A stretch of DNA of 64,000 nt from Prionace glauca (GCA_037974335.1 CM075760.1:21036291-21100290), one strand, 5' to 3'. Positions 22,201-35,105 are shown, numbered from the stretch's first letter. The notes: a model not told the origin generated them from the sequence alone. Numbers and translations: made by a program.

Positions 22201-22915
22201 GATAGACCGTGTCTTTGTCAAAACTGAGTCTGGCATATCTCTGATTATATCAGAAAACACCACGCTGGTTAGTAATATACTGTATACTCTCTCTCAATAA
22301 TGACTGAACTGGGCCCAGTCTGCATTCATATTAGTACAGGTGCTGTATCGATATCTGGTGCACTCGACTGTCTCCGTATCACTGCATAAAACCCGTCCCT
22401 TGTTTATATTACAACAGATCATATTAGTTGAATTGACCATGCAAAATTGTCCGTTATTTTCCCTTAGAATATGTGGATTAGCCATGGTAACTGTGTGGGG
22501 CTAACGGGGATAGGGCAGAGGGGAGAAGCTGGGTGGGACACAGACTCGGTGGACCAGATTTGTGTTTCTGAACTGTAGGAATTCGATGGTTCTATGTCCA
22601 AGAAACATCACAGACATTTGCGTGCTTATTTATTTCAAATATTCTGTTTTCTAATACCTTCCTTTGGAGAAATGATCTCTTTTAGCAATTCCCCTTCAGT
22701 TTTCCCAACCATAACCTTCAGCCCATCTCTGCCTTCCATGAATGCATGAAAACACCAAACAGTTCATGTGTTTCACCTGAAGAGCATTTAATATGTAGCT
22801 ATTTATTGACAACCATTCTGTTGTTTGCTCATGCGTTAAGCATGATTACAGCCTCACTGTTTTGTTCCTGGCGTTAATTTATCTGTGTTTAGAGATCTGT
22901 TGGAAAATGGATAAA
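22195..22915 (+). repeat. Third copy of the inverted repeat's outer end
   Basis: It matches 11400-12127 in the same orientation, from 'gtctttgtcaaaactgagt' through the SINE tail to 'tctgttggaaaa'. Flanks on both sides differ. It carries no tRNA gene because it covers only the outer part of the arm. Confidence 0.85.
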
Positions 22916-23686
22916 TCACATCTCGAATGACGAGGAGACTACGAAAATTGATCTTCTCAGTGTCTCACTAAACTTCCTGATGTACGACTCAATTGTGTGC
23001 TGATTTGTGAAAATGATGGTGAAAATGACCTTGGATATATAGCCGACAGGAGATAATTATACCTGGAATTGTCAGACTTCTGATTCCTATTGATGCAAAG
23101 GATTGAAACATCTGCTACTCTCCAGATAAGGAGCAATATTTCTGTTTAACCGTTACCTTCACCAATTCCATGGTAACCATCCTAAATATTTTCTACTGTG
23201 TATAGGTTGTACAATCTCGGTAATGCGATGATTCAAGATCAGATCTATCATTAGGATGGACAGACAGTATGATATAAACAATGATATTGCCAGGTGAACA
23301 TGGACTGCAGCGATTCAAGGTAGCAGCTCATCACCACATTGTCAGGGGCAATCAGAGAAGGGCAACAGATGTCAGTGCTGCCCACACCCTATAAATGATT
23401 AAAAATTATGCTCTAACAGCAGAGGAAGAACCTAACCTAATATAGACAGATATGCTAGCGCCATGATGACATAAACTGGCTGGGAGAGTCACGTAAAGCA
23501 ATGTATGGGATCTCGCGAGTAAGACAGACAAGCATGGTATAACATTTAAATATTTTTTTTGTGCGTGTGATAATTCTAGGAAGAGTAATTTGTCCAATAG
23601 TGGCTGGCACGTGTCAAATGAAGCAACATTAGACACAGGTTCTAATTCACAACTGATTGGATAACGGTTTCCAAAAAATAATCATG
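22916..23686. other. Unassigned intergenic DNA
   Basis: No gene or repeat structure seen before the 84-bp minisatellite begins. Confidence 0.4.
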
Positions 23687-25630
23687 GAGAATTAGAACAT
23701 TATAATTTGAATGACCGGCTCCAGTGTATCACTAACAGAGACAGATGGGCCCGGAATCAGACCGGAACCTGAGAATTAGAACATTACAATGTGAATGTCT
23801 GGCCCCAGTGTATCACTGACAGAGACAGCTGGGCCCGGAGTCAGACTGCGACCTGAGAATTAGAACATTACAATGTGAATGACTGGCCCCAGTGTATCAC
23901 TGACAGAGACAGCTGGGCCCGGAGTCAGACTGGAACCTGAGAATTAGAACATTACAATGTGAATGACTGGCCCCAGTGTATCACTGACAGAGACAGCTGG
24001 GCCCGGAGTCAGACTGGGACCTGAGAATTAGAATTAGAATTAGAACATTACAATGTGAATGACTGGCCCCAGTATATCACTGACAGAGACAGCTGGGCCC
24101 GGAGTCAGACTGGGACCTGAGAATTAGAACATTACAATGTGAATGACTGGCCCCAGTGTATCACTGACAGAGACAGCTGGGCCCGGAGTCAGACTGGGAC
24201 CTGAGAATTAGAACATTACATTGTGAATGACTGGCCCCAGTGTATCACTGACAGAGACAGCTGGGCCCGGAGTCAGACTGGGACCTGAGAATTAGAACAT
24301 TACAATGTGAATGACTGGCCCCAGTGTATCACTGACAGAGACAGTTGGGCCCAGAGTCAGACTGGGACCTGAGAATTAGAACATTACAATGTGAATGACT
24401 GGCCCCAGTGTATCACTGACAGAGACAGCTGGGCCCGGAATCAGACTGGGACCTGAGAATTAGAACATTACAATGTGAATGACTGGCTCCAGTGTATCAC
24501 TGACAGAGACAGCTGGGCCCGGAATCAGACTGGGACCTGAGAATTAGAACATTACAATGTGAATGACTGGCTCCAGTGTATCACTAACAGAGACAGCTGG
24601 GTCCGGAGTCAGACTGGGACCTGAGAATTAGAACATTACAATGTAAATGACTGGCCCCAGTGTATCACTGACAGAGACAGCTGGGCCCGGAGTCAGACTG
24701 GGACCTGAGAATTAGAACATTACAATGTGAATGACTGGCCCCAGTGTATCACTAACAGAGACAGCTGGGCCCGGAGTCAGACTGGGACCTGAGAATTAGA
24801 ATATTACAATGTGAATGACTGGCCCCAGTGTATCACTGACAGAGACAGCTGGGCCCGGAGTCAGACTGGGATCTGAGAATTAGAACATTACAATGTGAAT
24901 GACTGGCCCCAGTGTATCACTGACAGAGACAGCTGGGCCCGGAGTCAGACTGGGACCTGAGAATTAGAACATTACAATGTGAATGACTGGCCCCAGTGTA
25001 TCTCTGACAGAGACAGCTGGGCCCGGAGTCAGACTGGGACCTGAGAATTAGAACATTACAATGTGAATGACTGGCCCCAGTGTATCACTAACAGAGACAG
25101 CTGGGCCCGGAGTTAGACTGGGACCTGAGAATTAGAACATTACAATGTGAATGACTGGCCCCAGTGTATCACTGACAGAGACAGCCGGGCCCGGAGTCAG
25201 ACTGGAACCTGAGAATTAGAACATTACAGTGTGAATGACTGGCTCCAGTGTATCACTGACAGAGACAGCTGGGCCCGGAGTCAGACTGGGACCTGAGAAT
25301 TAGAACATTACAATGTGAATGACCGGCCCCAGTGTATCACTGACAGAGATAGCTGGGCCCAGAGTCAGACTGGAACCTGAGAATTAGAACATTACAATGT
25401 GAATGACTGGCCCTAGTGTATCACTGACGGAGACAGCTGGGCCCGGAGTCAGACTGGGACCTGAGAATTAGAACATTACAGTGTGAATGACTGGCCCCAG
25501 TGTATCACTGACAGAGACAGCTGGGACCGGAGTCAGACTGGAACCTGAGAATTAGAACATTACAATGTGAATGACTGGCCCCAGTGTATCACTGACAGAG
25601 ACAGCCGGGCCCGGAGTCAGACTGGGACCT
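23687..25630 (+). repeat. 84-bp minisatellite, 23 units
   Basis: Units begin 'gagaattagaacattacaat' and end 'gtcagactgggacct'. The array is 1,944 bases: 23 units of 84 plus one 12-base expansion near 24025-24042 (extra 'aattag' repeats). Units differ by few substitutions, and the first unit is the most diverged, as usual at array edges. Each unit holds CAGCTGGGCCCGG, giving one AGCT and one GGGCCC palindrome per period. No frame stays open, so it is not coding. Confidence 0.97.
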
Positions 25631-25945
25631 GATATAAGGAAGGAATCATTTCTGGGGCCTGAGAACAGGTTTCTTTGTCATGAGGAGTGAGGCAGGGATT
25701 TGTGTGGCAAACACGGATTGGAAACCCTACCACAACCGCAAGAGTGACTGATGCCACCTGACTGAGGCTTGTATTCACGAGGACTGAAACGACGAACTAT
25801 GAAACCCTCATCGGAGGGAGAAAAGCAGTGCAATAAATGTTAAAGATTATTGTGTTTTTCCTAAAAAAAAGTTTGATCCGATGCTAATCTGTTCAAAGTG
25901 ATGTTTTGTAAATAGAATCGACTTTCGGAATGGGTCCTGGCAATT
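25631..25945. other. Unassigned spacer
   Basis: Unique-looking DNA between the 84-bp array and the CA tract. No feature seen. Confidence 0.4.
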
Positions 25946-26352
25946 ACACACACCCACACACACACACCCACACACACACACCCACACCCACACACCCACA
26001 CATACACACACACAAACACACACACACCCACACACACACATCCACACACACAACCACACATACACACACACACAAACACACCCACACACACACACCCACA
26101 CACACAGACACACACACACACACCCACACATACACACACACACAAACACACACACAGACATACACACAACACACACACAAACACACACACAGACACACAC
26201 ACAACACACACACAAACACACACAAACACAAACACACACACAGAGAAACACACACAAACACAAACACACACACACACACTCACACACAAACACACACACA
26301 CACACACAAACACACACTCACACACACATACACACTCACACACACAACTCAC
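25946..26352. repeat. (CA)n microsatellite, about 400 bp
   Basis: An imperfect CA tract with interspersed CCCACA, AAACACA and AGACACA variants. Open frames on both strands across it (His/Thr- or Cys/Val-rich) are artefacts of the dinucleotide. Confidence 0.97.
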
Positions 26353-27903
26353 AGGTGCTGTCAAAAGATAAGATTAGCACAAGACGACAGTTGTATAAAT
26401 ATTTCATTTTATTCCGTTTTAATGAAGGACAGGGAGGGACACAAAAAGGATGCTGGGACACTGATATAGATGAACCTTAAAATTCTCCCATTCTCGAGAA
26501 TCCTTCAAAACTTCACCCCATGAAGGAGATTTCGAATTTATTTTCCAAAGTTTCTGTGAAATCTAATTCCATCACCCTTCCAAGCTGTTCATTCCAGTTC
26601 ATCACAACTCCTGTGTAAAAGTAAACACTTACCTTTCTGTCTCGCTGCTCAATAAAATAAATTTGTGCCCATTGGTTGCTGACCGTCCCCCAGTTGAAAG
26701 ATTCTCCCTTTAATTAACCCAATCACAACTTCATGATTATGAACAGTAATAAATGTGTTGAAAAGACTGGCAAGGAGATAGAGACAGCGGGAGAGTTAGG
26801 AGAAAGCAAACCGGGGGGGGGGGGGGGGGGGGGCTGACAGATAAAAGCTGAGGGACAAAAATAAATAGCAGATGGAGAGAAAATGATCAAACAACAAAAG
26901 ATAACAGCTATCATTCCCTCCCTTCACAGATCCCGGGGGAGTTCAGTGACTGATCCACTGAGCATCCAGTTATGTCCGGGAATGGAAACTTTAAACAGGT
27001 CACATCAGGCTCATTTGTAAATGTCACCGCAATGTGACCTGTCTGACTCTGCCCTGACTCTGTGGGCAGATATAAGCCGCACTGACAGATGTTCTCACCA
27101 GATTGTGGTCTCTGGATTTATTTTCTGCTCGGAAGTGAGATGTGCGGTTTGGAACCGGCAGCAGAGAAACAGGAAGTTGTGTTACCTGAGAATGAAACAA
27201 CCGGGGCCAGTTTGATGTTATCACCGTGAACAGTCTTCCTGCCTGTGAGGGTGAGCTCACTCTGAAAGCATCAAGAACAGTCACACAGATTGCTGCCGGT
27301 CATCCCCATTACAGTCAGCCCCATTCCCATATTAATGAATCAGGAAAATGATCATATTTGGTGTTTAAACAGATTAATTGAAGGGAAGATGGACTGAAGG
27401 TTACGATTGAGGGAAAAGAGAAAAAATTAAAGCAACATTTTTTATCCGCAGAGACATTCCGAAATAGAAAGTTTAAGTGTGCTGGGTGTTGTGTGTGAGA
27501 AATAGAGGAGAGAGGTTAATTGAGTGAAATGGTTAAGTTCCTACAATGAATTTACCTCTGCTGAGATTTTTGTGCTTTATCTTTTCAGTCACAAGGTGCC
27601 TTAAGGAAGAAAAAAGAAATAGTCTCGGAGTCAGATCCGTCTCCTGGGAACCTGTGTGAGTTAATGGAGACTGAGAGAGAGGAGAGAGGTTATCTGATTT
27701 AGGTTCAGTCAGAGACAGAGAAAGAGAGAAGTTCAGTGAATCATTTGAAAGATGCATTGCCTTGGCAGCGGAATGACCAGCTGTACATCACATCAAGAGC
27801 GTCCAGGGCCATTCATTAACTTTATTTATTGACTGAGACACAGAATGTGCAATAAATACTGAATAAATTACAATATCATGGTAAAATTAATAACAATTAT
27901 TTA
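26353..27903. other. Intergenic DNA with a poly-G run
   Basis: A run of 21 G lies at 26813-26833. The part near 26590-26750 vaguely resembles a reversed, decayed LINE tail ('caacttcatgattatgaac'). No open frame here has support, and no RNA gene was recognised. Confidence 0.4.
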
Positions 27904-28090
27904 CACAGTGGTAAGCACTGGTACCTCACACTGTTAGGGACACAGGTTCCACTTAAGCCTTGTGTAACTGTGTGGTGTTTACACATTCACCCCGTATGTA
28001 CGTGGAGTTCCTCCAGGTTTACTGCTTTCTTCCTACAGTCCAAAGATGTACAGGGTAGTTGGAGTGGCCATGTTGAATTGTCCTTTAGTG
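27904..28090 (+). mobile_element. Decayed SINE
   Basis: It preserves 'acagtggtaagcactggtac' (tRNA-like head), then a block like 'cacattcaccccgtatgtac', 'tcctacagtccaaagatgta' and 'agtggccatgttgaattgtc'. This is the order of the window's V-SINE-type elements, with many substitutions. Confidence 0.7.
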
Positions 28091-28419
28091 TCCATTTGCA
28101 GTGCAATGTGGCATACATTCATTCTGTTCCTCAGTCTCTTTTGAACAAGAGGATGTTACAAGTTTCATCCCAAACTTTCAATAAAATATTCCAGGAAATG
28201 CAAGAGCAATTAAATATGATGAACAACTCCCAGTAGTTATTAACAAGACGAAACACATTCTTCGAACCCCATTACATTTTTAAAGCTAATTTCCATCTTT
28301 TCATCTCGTTCTGTTCTTTTTTTCCATCTGTCAAACGCATTTTATATAAAACCAGTTACTGAGACAGTGTTGGCTTTATTATTAGTGTCCAATATAATAC
28401 AAAGTAAGGCACGGATGTG

Positions 28420-28680
28420 TTCAGTAGTGCATGACACAGAGCCTAACACAATCATATCTGAGATGGAGCCTAATGTAACAGAAATGGCCTCTTGGCTGAA
28501 CAAAAACTCAGAAATGATGATTTGTAGCAATTATCACGGCATGTCATCATACAATAATAAATGGAATGGCGTGTCATGTAATATAAACAAATATAAGGTC
28601 TATTGCAATGATGATTCAAATAAGTCGCATGCAGTAAATGAAGACACAAGGCCCAGTGTATTGCTGTACATGTCTACAAC
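28420..28680 (-). repeat. Decayed 27-bp minisatellite, reversed
   Basis: Repeated 'tgtaatataaacaaatataag', 'ctaatgtaacagaaatggcc' and 'gagcctaacacaatcatat' are reverse-strand versions of the TCTCTGTTTATATTA core. Periodicity is blurred by indels. Confidence 0.4.
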
Positions 28681-28689
28681 AAATGTGTG

Positions 28690-28727
28690 TGCGAGAGAGA
28701 GAGAGAGAGAGAGGCAGGGGCAGAGGC

Positions 28728-28761
<34 letters not shown>

Positions 28762-28815
28762 GGAGGCAGGGGCAGTGGCGGGGGGAGAGAGAAAGACAGA
28801 GAGAGAGAGAGCCGT
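28690..28815. repeat. (GA)n-rich low-complexity tract
   Basis: Two purine-rich blocks, each GA repeats followed by a 'gcaggggcag' type spacer. Arg/Glu-rich open frames here are artefacts. Confidence 0.95.
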
Positions 28816-29639
28816 AAACCATTCCACTTATGATGAATGATCCACTGAGCGTTTCTAGCATTTTTTGTTCGGATCTCAGGCACTCACAGCATCTTGCTTT
28901 AGACCAACGAGATATTTGAACAGGTGACTGAAAGGATGGCCAATACAGGGACAGTTTTATGGATTGACTTAGACGAGTAATGTGAAATAAGGAGACTTAG
29001 GGAGGGAATTACAAAGCTTAGGCATAGGCAGATGAAGACATCCGAAAGTGAAAAATAATTTCGAAGGTAACAATACAAATTACAGAATATACATCTATAT
29101 ATATTCAAACATAACCTAACTGTCAACACTCGGTCTGCGGCTATTTCGTTTTATTTATCTCTGAAACAGATGAGTAATTAATGAGTGGATAGATATTTAG
29201 CCTGTGGGAGGCCATCTGGCGATATTGCGAGTACAGAATTCTGTCTCACACTGTCAGTGAATCTGTTGAGCGCTATAAATAAGACAGGTCAATCATTATC
29301 TCTAAAGTCTGTGTCAAATTGACACAGTGCAGTGCAATATTCAACTAATAAAATGTATCACAATGGTGGTTGTTTGAAGATATTGTAATGAGCACTGTAC
29401 GATTATTCAGATATTGACCTGTCCCCGAATACCAGTGAAACACTGAGAAATTGTTCAAACTGAATATTACTCACACAATAACAGAGCAATTAGGTATTTC
29501 TCGCAGCTACTTATCGAAATTAGTAAAAATTAAACTTACTGTTCCAATCAAGAATGATTAGTGTCAGACAGGCACACCCATATTATATCGGAATTGATAA
29601 TATCTCGGCAGGCAACATATTCATGGTCGTATGTTAGAT
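28816..29639. other. Unassigned AT-rich DNA
   Basis: No supported gene, RNA or repeat was recognised. Confidence 0.4.
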
Positions 29640-30000
29640 TAACAGAGACAGATATTGGTGTCATTCAAAGAGACAAATCCCATGTAATATAAAAAGGAGA
29701 TGAGATCTGATGAAATATGAACAGATCCGTGGTCTACTGTCGTATTATTTGAGAGGATCTAATGCAGCACAAATAGAGAAATGGCCGAGGGTGGCATAAC
29801 GAGAGAAATAACCGAATGTAGTGTAAAAAGAGACAAGAACTACTGTCATATAATTAAAGACTGGCTCTGGTACAACGCAAATAGAATAAATAAAGCGGCA
29901 TTTTATGCAATGTAAACAAATATGAGATCTGTTGCAATAATCATTCAAGTGAGTCAAACTCAGTACATAAAGAGACATATCCTAGTGCATTGTAATCAAT
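29640..30000 (-). repeat. Decayed 27-bp minisatellite, reversed
   Basis: Recurring 'catgtaatataaaaaggaga', 'agcacaaatagagaaatggc' and 'ctagtgcattgtaatc' are spaced near multiples of 27 and read as the complement of the cores seen at 49209-49316. Confidence 0.45.
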
Positions 30001-30894
30001 CTTCTGTATACTGCCCTCTTGCCAGTGAGTAACAGTCTCTTTCTAATGAGTAAAACATTCCTATTCATCACTTTGAGCGTCTGTACTAAATCTCCCATAA
30101 ACTGCTCAGTTCTAAGGGAACCAAACCAAGTGTTCACCTGTTCTGATAGTGCAGCTTATACACGATTAACGTCAAGCCCGATATGACCTTCTCTACCTCA
30201 CCTGTTCCCCCTTGTCATTTCATGAATTGATGGAACTTTGACATGGATTCCCATGAATCACTGTCATTCTGTCAGAATAAGACTCAAGGCCAGGAGAAGA
30301 CTTGCTTCTGACAGTTAAATGCCAGACAACATATACATGGTCATGTGTTGAATTAGCAGAGATGTATGTAAATATACAAATCCTCTGTAACATAAACAGA
30401 GATAGGATCAGATGTAATAGGATCAGATCGATGATCTACTCTCATACTAATTGAGAGGAACTAATGTCTCATAAATAGAGAGATGGCTCAGTGTACATAA
30501 CCGGAGAAATAACCTAATGTCGCATAAATTAATTTGTAATGTATTCGTGCTATAAATGTATAGTGTAATATTGGACATAGATCTCAGACTTTAGGCACAC
30601 TGAGGTAAATGTCATCATGCCAAAACACATCTGTGATCAGTTCAGAAAGGAAACAACATAATTTCTGAGTCAAATGGTAATGTATTAAATTCCCACAAGA
30701 TACCTCGCGATCCAACCTGTGACCCAGTACTGAATGTTCAATTATTCCATTAATAAATGTGATGATATTTCAGTCTCGGGGGTAGTATAGCAATATCATT
30801 ATTAAGCTAGTATTCCAGAAGCTTGGGACAGGAGTTCCAGTTCCACCCTGGTAGCTGGGGAATTTCAGCTCAGTTTATTGATAAAGACATCGTG
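30001..30894. other. Repeat-derived intergenic DNA
   Basis: The segment 30030-30150 looks like a reversed CR1 tail ('ctgtactaaatctcccataa', then 'ggaaccaaaccaagtg'). The segment 30330-30560 again shows minisatellite-like 'acataaacagagatag' and 'ctcataaatagagagatgg'. The remainder is unassigned. Confidence 0.4.
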
Positions 30895-30990
30895 TGTATT
30901 TAAAGGTTTGAAGTTTATTTCTTCGTCACATATAGGTTTACATTCACACTGTAATGAAGTTACTGTGAAAATCATATATGGTCAAAGCTC
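30895..30990 (-). mobile_element. SINE 3'-end fragment, second family
   Basis: It contains 'acattcacactgtaatgaag' and 'ttactgtgaaaatc', matching the start of the SINE at 32035-32285. Only the 3' end remains. Confidence 0.55.
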
Positions 30991-31149
30991 ATCTTTTTCT
31001 CGGATGTCTTACAGGGGAGGAAATGTTACTTCTTAATTAAAAGATAGATAAAATTACCAGAAGAAGAAACAAGCCTGAGGTTTCAGAGCGATTTAAAATT
31101 CAACAAAAAAAAGTCCAAATAATCGAGGGGGAAATAGAGAATGGGAGTA

Positions 31150-32030
31150 AAATTGCAGGGAACATAAAAATTTATTAGAACCGTTTATATCAATATCTGA
31201 AGAGAGAAGGATTGGTTAAGTTAAATGTAAATTCCTTAGAGCCCGAATCCAGGGAATGTATATTGGGGATTAAAGAAATATTGAATGAATAGAACTCTAA
31301 GTTTGACACTACCTTCACACAAGATTCATCCCAGAAATGTTCGGGAACCAAGGGGGTAGTTGTAAGACGGTATTGAGGGAAACCAGTATTAGTAAAATCA
31401 TTCTGGGGAAAATAATAGGGTGAAATTCTGGTTGGTCACTGGGGCCTGGTAATCCCAGAATATGGAAGGAAATGGCCCAGGAAATGTTGGATACATTGCT
31501 GCCCATCTTCTAAAATTCTATACAGGCCGAAACAGTTCCTACAGGTTAGAGGGTGACAAATGTAACCCCGATATATATAGAGAAAGGGAGAATAAAACCG
31601 ATAAATTACAGACTGATTTCAGCATCAGTTAGAGATTGTTATCAAATCCATGATAGGAAAATATTTGGAAAGCGTGGACGGAGTTTGATGAAACCAGTAT
31701 GGGCTTAAGAAAGACATGTTTATCTTAACAAAACTACTTGCATTTTTTAAGGGTGTAAACAATAGGTGGGGATGGGGGAAGTGGGGTTCTTTCGGTTAGG
31801 GAGGGGGAGGGATGCAACCAGTTTACGTGGTGTATTTGCACTTTCAGAAGATATTTCAGAAGGCTCTTCATAAAATATTGGTAGGCCCAATGAAAGCACG
31901 TGAGATGGGGAGTGATATGTTGGCCTCGGTATAGAATTCATTGACAGATAAGAAACAGAGAGTGGAAATAAATGGGTCTTCTTCCGAGTGGCGATCAGCT
32001 AACAGTGGGGTACCACAGGGCCCCAAATGT
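31150..32030 (+). mobile_element. Ancient CR1-clade LINE, reverse-transcriptase part
   Basis: The end of the segment reads as SEWRSANSGVPQG ('gagtggcgatcagctaacag'), the block before the catalytic YADD box in LINEs A and B. Upstream, 'ttgcactttcagaagatatt' corresponds to the L-x-F-x-K-A-F block. Stops and shifts abound. Confidence 0.6.
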
Positions 32031-32034
32031 TAAA

Positions 32035-32285
32035 TGTGTTCATTCGTCACAAATAAATTTATGTTAACACTGCAATGAAGTTACTATGAAAATTCCCGAG
32101 TCGCCACATTCCAGCATCTGTTCGGGTTACACTGAGGGAGAATTTAGCACGGCCCAATGCACCCTAACCAGGGCGTCTTTTGGACTATGGGAGGAAAACG
32201 GAGCACCCGGAAGAAACCCATATAGACACGGGGAGAACGTGCAGACTCCGTACAGACAGTGACCCATGCCAGGAATCTCTCTTCC
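32035..32285 (-). mobile_element. SINE, second family
   Basis: It runs from 'acactgcaatgaagttact' through 'gtcgccacattccagcatct' to the shared central block 'ggagcacccggaagaaaccc' and 'gagaacgtgcagactccg'. The tRNA-like head is largely lost near 32285. Confidence 0.75.
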
Positions 32286-32289
32286 TTGA

Positions 32290-33330
32290 AGAAGGTCATT
32301 GCCTGACACTGTGTGGCGTAAATGTTACTCTCCCCTCCTCAACCAAAGCCTGAATGTGTTCTAAGTCTTGCTGCATATGGACACGGACTCCAGTATCTGA
32401 GGAGTCGCGAATGTGCTGAACAGTGTGCAATCATGAGTGAACATCCTACTTCTGACCTTCTAATGAAGGGTGAAGATTAGGCCACACTATCCTGAGGAGT
32501 TCCTGCAGCAATACCCTGGGAGCTGATTGGCTTTCAACAACCCCAACCACCTTACTCTGTACTCGGTGTGACTGAAGCCAGTGGAATGTTTACCCCCGGA
32601 TCCCCATTGACTGCAGATTGGCTCAGGGTTCTTGATGCCATCATCGGTCAAGTGTTGTGTTGATGTGGAGGGTGGGCACTCTCACCTCATTAAAACAGCT
32701 ATTTCCACTATATTTGGACTAAGTTTAAATGATTTCTGGAACCGAATGCTCCGAGTGGAACCCAGACTGAGCTTCATTGAGTAGATTATTATTATTATTA
32801 TTATTATTATTGTTATTATTATTATTACTGATCGGTTGATCCTCGATACTTTCTATTATTTTGATCGAGTGAGATCGCATTGGGCGATAATTGGCGGGGA
32901 TGTATTTGCCCTTCCTTTTGCGATAGAACATACCTGCTAATTTTCCACACTGTTGGGTATGTGATAGTGATGTAGCTATACTTTAATAGATTGGCCGGTG
33001 CACAGCTCGCTCCAGAGCACAAATCATCATTATTATTGCTGAAATATTGTCAGGACCAATAATCCTTGCAGTGTCCAACCTCTTCAGCACAGGGTTAGGC
33101 CACAGATCAATCATGATCATATTGCATGGTGGAGCGGGCTCCCGGGCTCGAATGGCCAACTCCTGTTCCAATCTTATCCTGTGAAAGGCATTGAGCTGCT
33201 TGGAAACTGGCATCTGTGATGCTGGGGACCTCAGGTGGAGGCCGAGATGGAAAATCCTCTCGGCACTTCTGGCGGAAGATTGTAGCAATTGTTTCAGTTT
33301 TGATCTTCCCCATTTGCTGAACTCTCACAT
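32290..33330 (-). mobile_element. LINE D (jockey/CR1-group), minus strand
   Basis: The minus strand encodes YIPANYRPM, NLLNEAQSGFHSEHS and DTARIIGPDNISAI, recognisable reverse-transcriptase blocks, with an (ATT)n tract expanded inside (32788-32827). Reading frames are broken. The same family supplies 41345-42046, 50235-50440, 60415-60790 and, on the plus strand, 62735-62875. The end of 41345-42046 ('ggtcatcgcctgac') overlaps the beginning here ('ggtcattgcctgac'). Confidence 0.7.
32788..32827. repeat. (ATT)n trinucleotide tract
   Basis: Roughly thirteen ATT units with one GTT, inside LINE D. Confidence 0.95.
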
Positions 33331-33789
33331 CGCTAAGAATTGAGGTTTTATTTGAGGCTCCTGCTGCGGTTAATTTCTTTAATGTCCACCACCATTCAGA
33401 ACTGTACGTGGCAGAAGTGCAAAGTTAGATCCTACCTGGAAAAATTCGGATCAAGGTGATTGTGTGATGTATACATTGATATGTACTGGTGCAATACCAG
33501 TTTAAACAGCGTGCTATATGTTATAATATATTATAATCATGGACGGGGTCCATTCTAACATATATACATATGGAGGCCAATTCAAAATGAACAGATGCAG
33601 TGTCCAGTGTATTGCTGCAGTCCATGCTTCATGTAATGTAACCCACCAAGATTTATTTCCATCTGCTGGCAAAACTTTGTAATTACAGTTAGTGTGAAAA
33701 TATCATTGTCAGGTATGATCTATGGTATCAATGGAACAAGAATTCACATCCATTAATGTAATATCACATCCTCTTCTGCAAGGTGCCAA
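33331..33789. other. Unassigned, partly satellite-like
   Basis: The segment 33480-33640 has reversed minisatellite-like motifs ('tgtaatgtaacccaccaaga'). No gene seen. Confidence 0.35.
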
Positions 33790-34640
33790 AATTTATGGTG
33801 CAATGAATTGTACCTGTCCGTTGCTGAATTATGCAGATGAAGTGGTGTACGGCAGGAATCTGTCTGGGGCCTCAATTATTTACAATATTCATTAAGGGCT
33901 TAGATAATGGGACAAAGAGTCAAATATCCAAATGATAGATCAAGATATAATTTTTAGAAGGGACAACGCTAAATTTAGTGGATGCCAAACAGGATTTGGG
34001 GTTCGGCACATAGTTTCTTAAAATGTCACGACCTGCTGCAGAAAATAACCATTAAGACCAATGGAATGCCTCCCTTCATATCCAAAGGACTGGGGGATAC
34101 GGAGGCAGATGTTGTGCTCCAATTGTGCACAATCCTTGTTCCATCCCAATTAGAGTACTGTGAGCAAGTATGGGCAACATATCTTTGGAAAAATGTTGAC
34201 TCTGGACGGAGTTCAACGCAAGTTGCACGGAGAGATCAGACGAATTTAGACATTTTTCTCTTGAATTCAGAAGGTTGAGGGCTGTTCTGATAGAAACCTA
34301 TGAATTACCTATAGGGAAGGATTGTTTCCATTAGTTGAAGGTTCGACGTTAAAAGGCCATAGTTGAAAAAAATAGGGAAAGGTCTTTCAGGAGAGTTGAT
34401 AGAAAACATTAGTACATGTCGAGAGAGGTGAATGATTGGAATTCTCTTCGGCAATTGCCGGTGGGAGCTGGTACAATTGTTAGATATAAGTCTGAGGTCT
34501 TCTTTAATTGAACAGGTGTATCAAGAGATATGGACTTGGCGAAGCCAAAATGGATTCAGCCACAGATCAGCCATGATCTTATTAAATGGTGGGGCCAGTT
34601 CGAGGAGCTGAGTGGCCTACTCCTGTGGCTATGTCCCGAT
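33790..34640 (+). mobile_element. Ancient CR1-clade LINE, C-terminal and 3' part
   Basis: It holds 'gtacggcaggaatctgtctg' (the GVPQGSVLG block decayed), 'ccaattagagtactgtgagc' (LEYC block) and the tail 'gatcagccatgatcttatta' plus 'gtggcctactcctgtggcta', which matches the LINE A 3' end. It is much more diverged than LINE A1. Confidence 0.65.
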
Positions 34641-35049
34641 GTTGCCAGGGCAGCATCAGATGAAAATGGCTCAGTCCATGGGAATGTATTTTTGTTGATT
34701 TTGGTTAAAAGGAGGGGTGTTGCCCAGGGAGCTGTTGGAGACCACGGGACCTTTAATGTCCAGCTCAGCAAACATGGCGTTAGGGAAAATGTTCCTCATT
34801 CCATTTGAAATTTAGTTGGGTCTCTGAAGACTCCCAGGAAGCCAAGATGTAGTTTTAAGTTGAAAGAAAATGTGTGTGTGTGTGTGAAAGGGAAACAATT
34901 TGTGGGAAAGAATGAGAACGACAGAATATATGTGTGTGCGTCTTTGTGTGTTGTCTGATAAATGTCATATAGTTTACAAATCAACATCACAATTAAAACC
35001 GGCATCCTTCCATTTCCAATACAAAAGTTAGAATCACAGTAATCACATG
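34641..35049. other. Unassigned spacer
   Basis: AT-rich with a short (TG)n near 34869-34885. No gene seen. Confidence 0.4.
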
Positions 35050-35105
35050 TCCACGGTAGGCAAGTGGGAGGCTTTCAAGGGAAAACTGAAAAGGTTGCAG
35101 GAAAG

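Noticed and set aside
23687-25630. CRISPR-like array or coding repeat
   Set aside because: Units are contiguous with no unique spacers, no frame stays open and the genome is eukaryotic. It is a minisatellite.
23687-25630. Immunoglobulin class-switch region
   Set aside because: Only one AGCT per 84 bases, no dense GAGCT/GGGGT pentamers, and it lies upstream of V rather than between J and C. Kept only as a side remark.
25847-26469. Long Cys/Val-rich and His/Thr-rich open frames on both strands
   Set aside because: They are translations of the CA dinucleotide tract, with no start context, domain or composition of a real protein.
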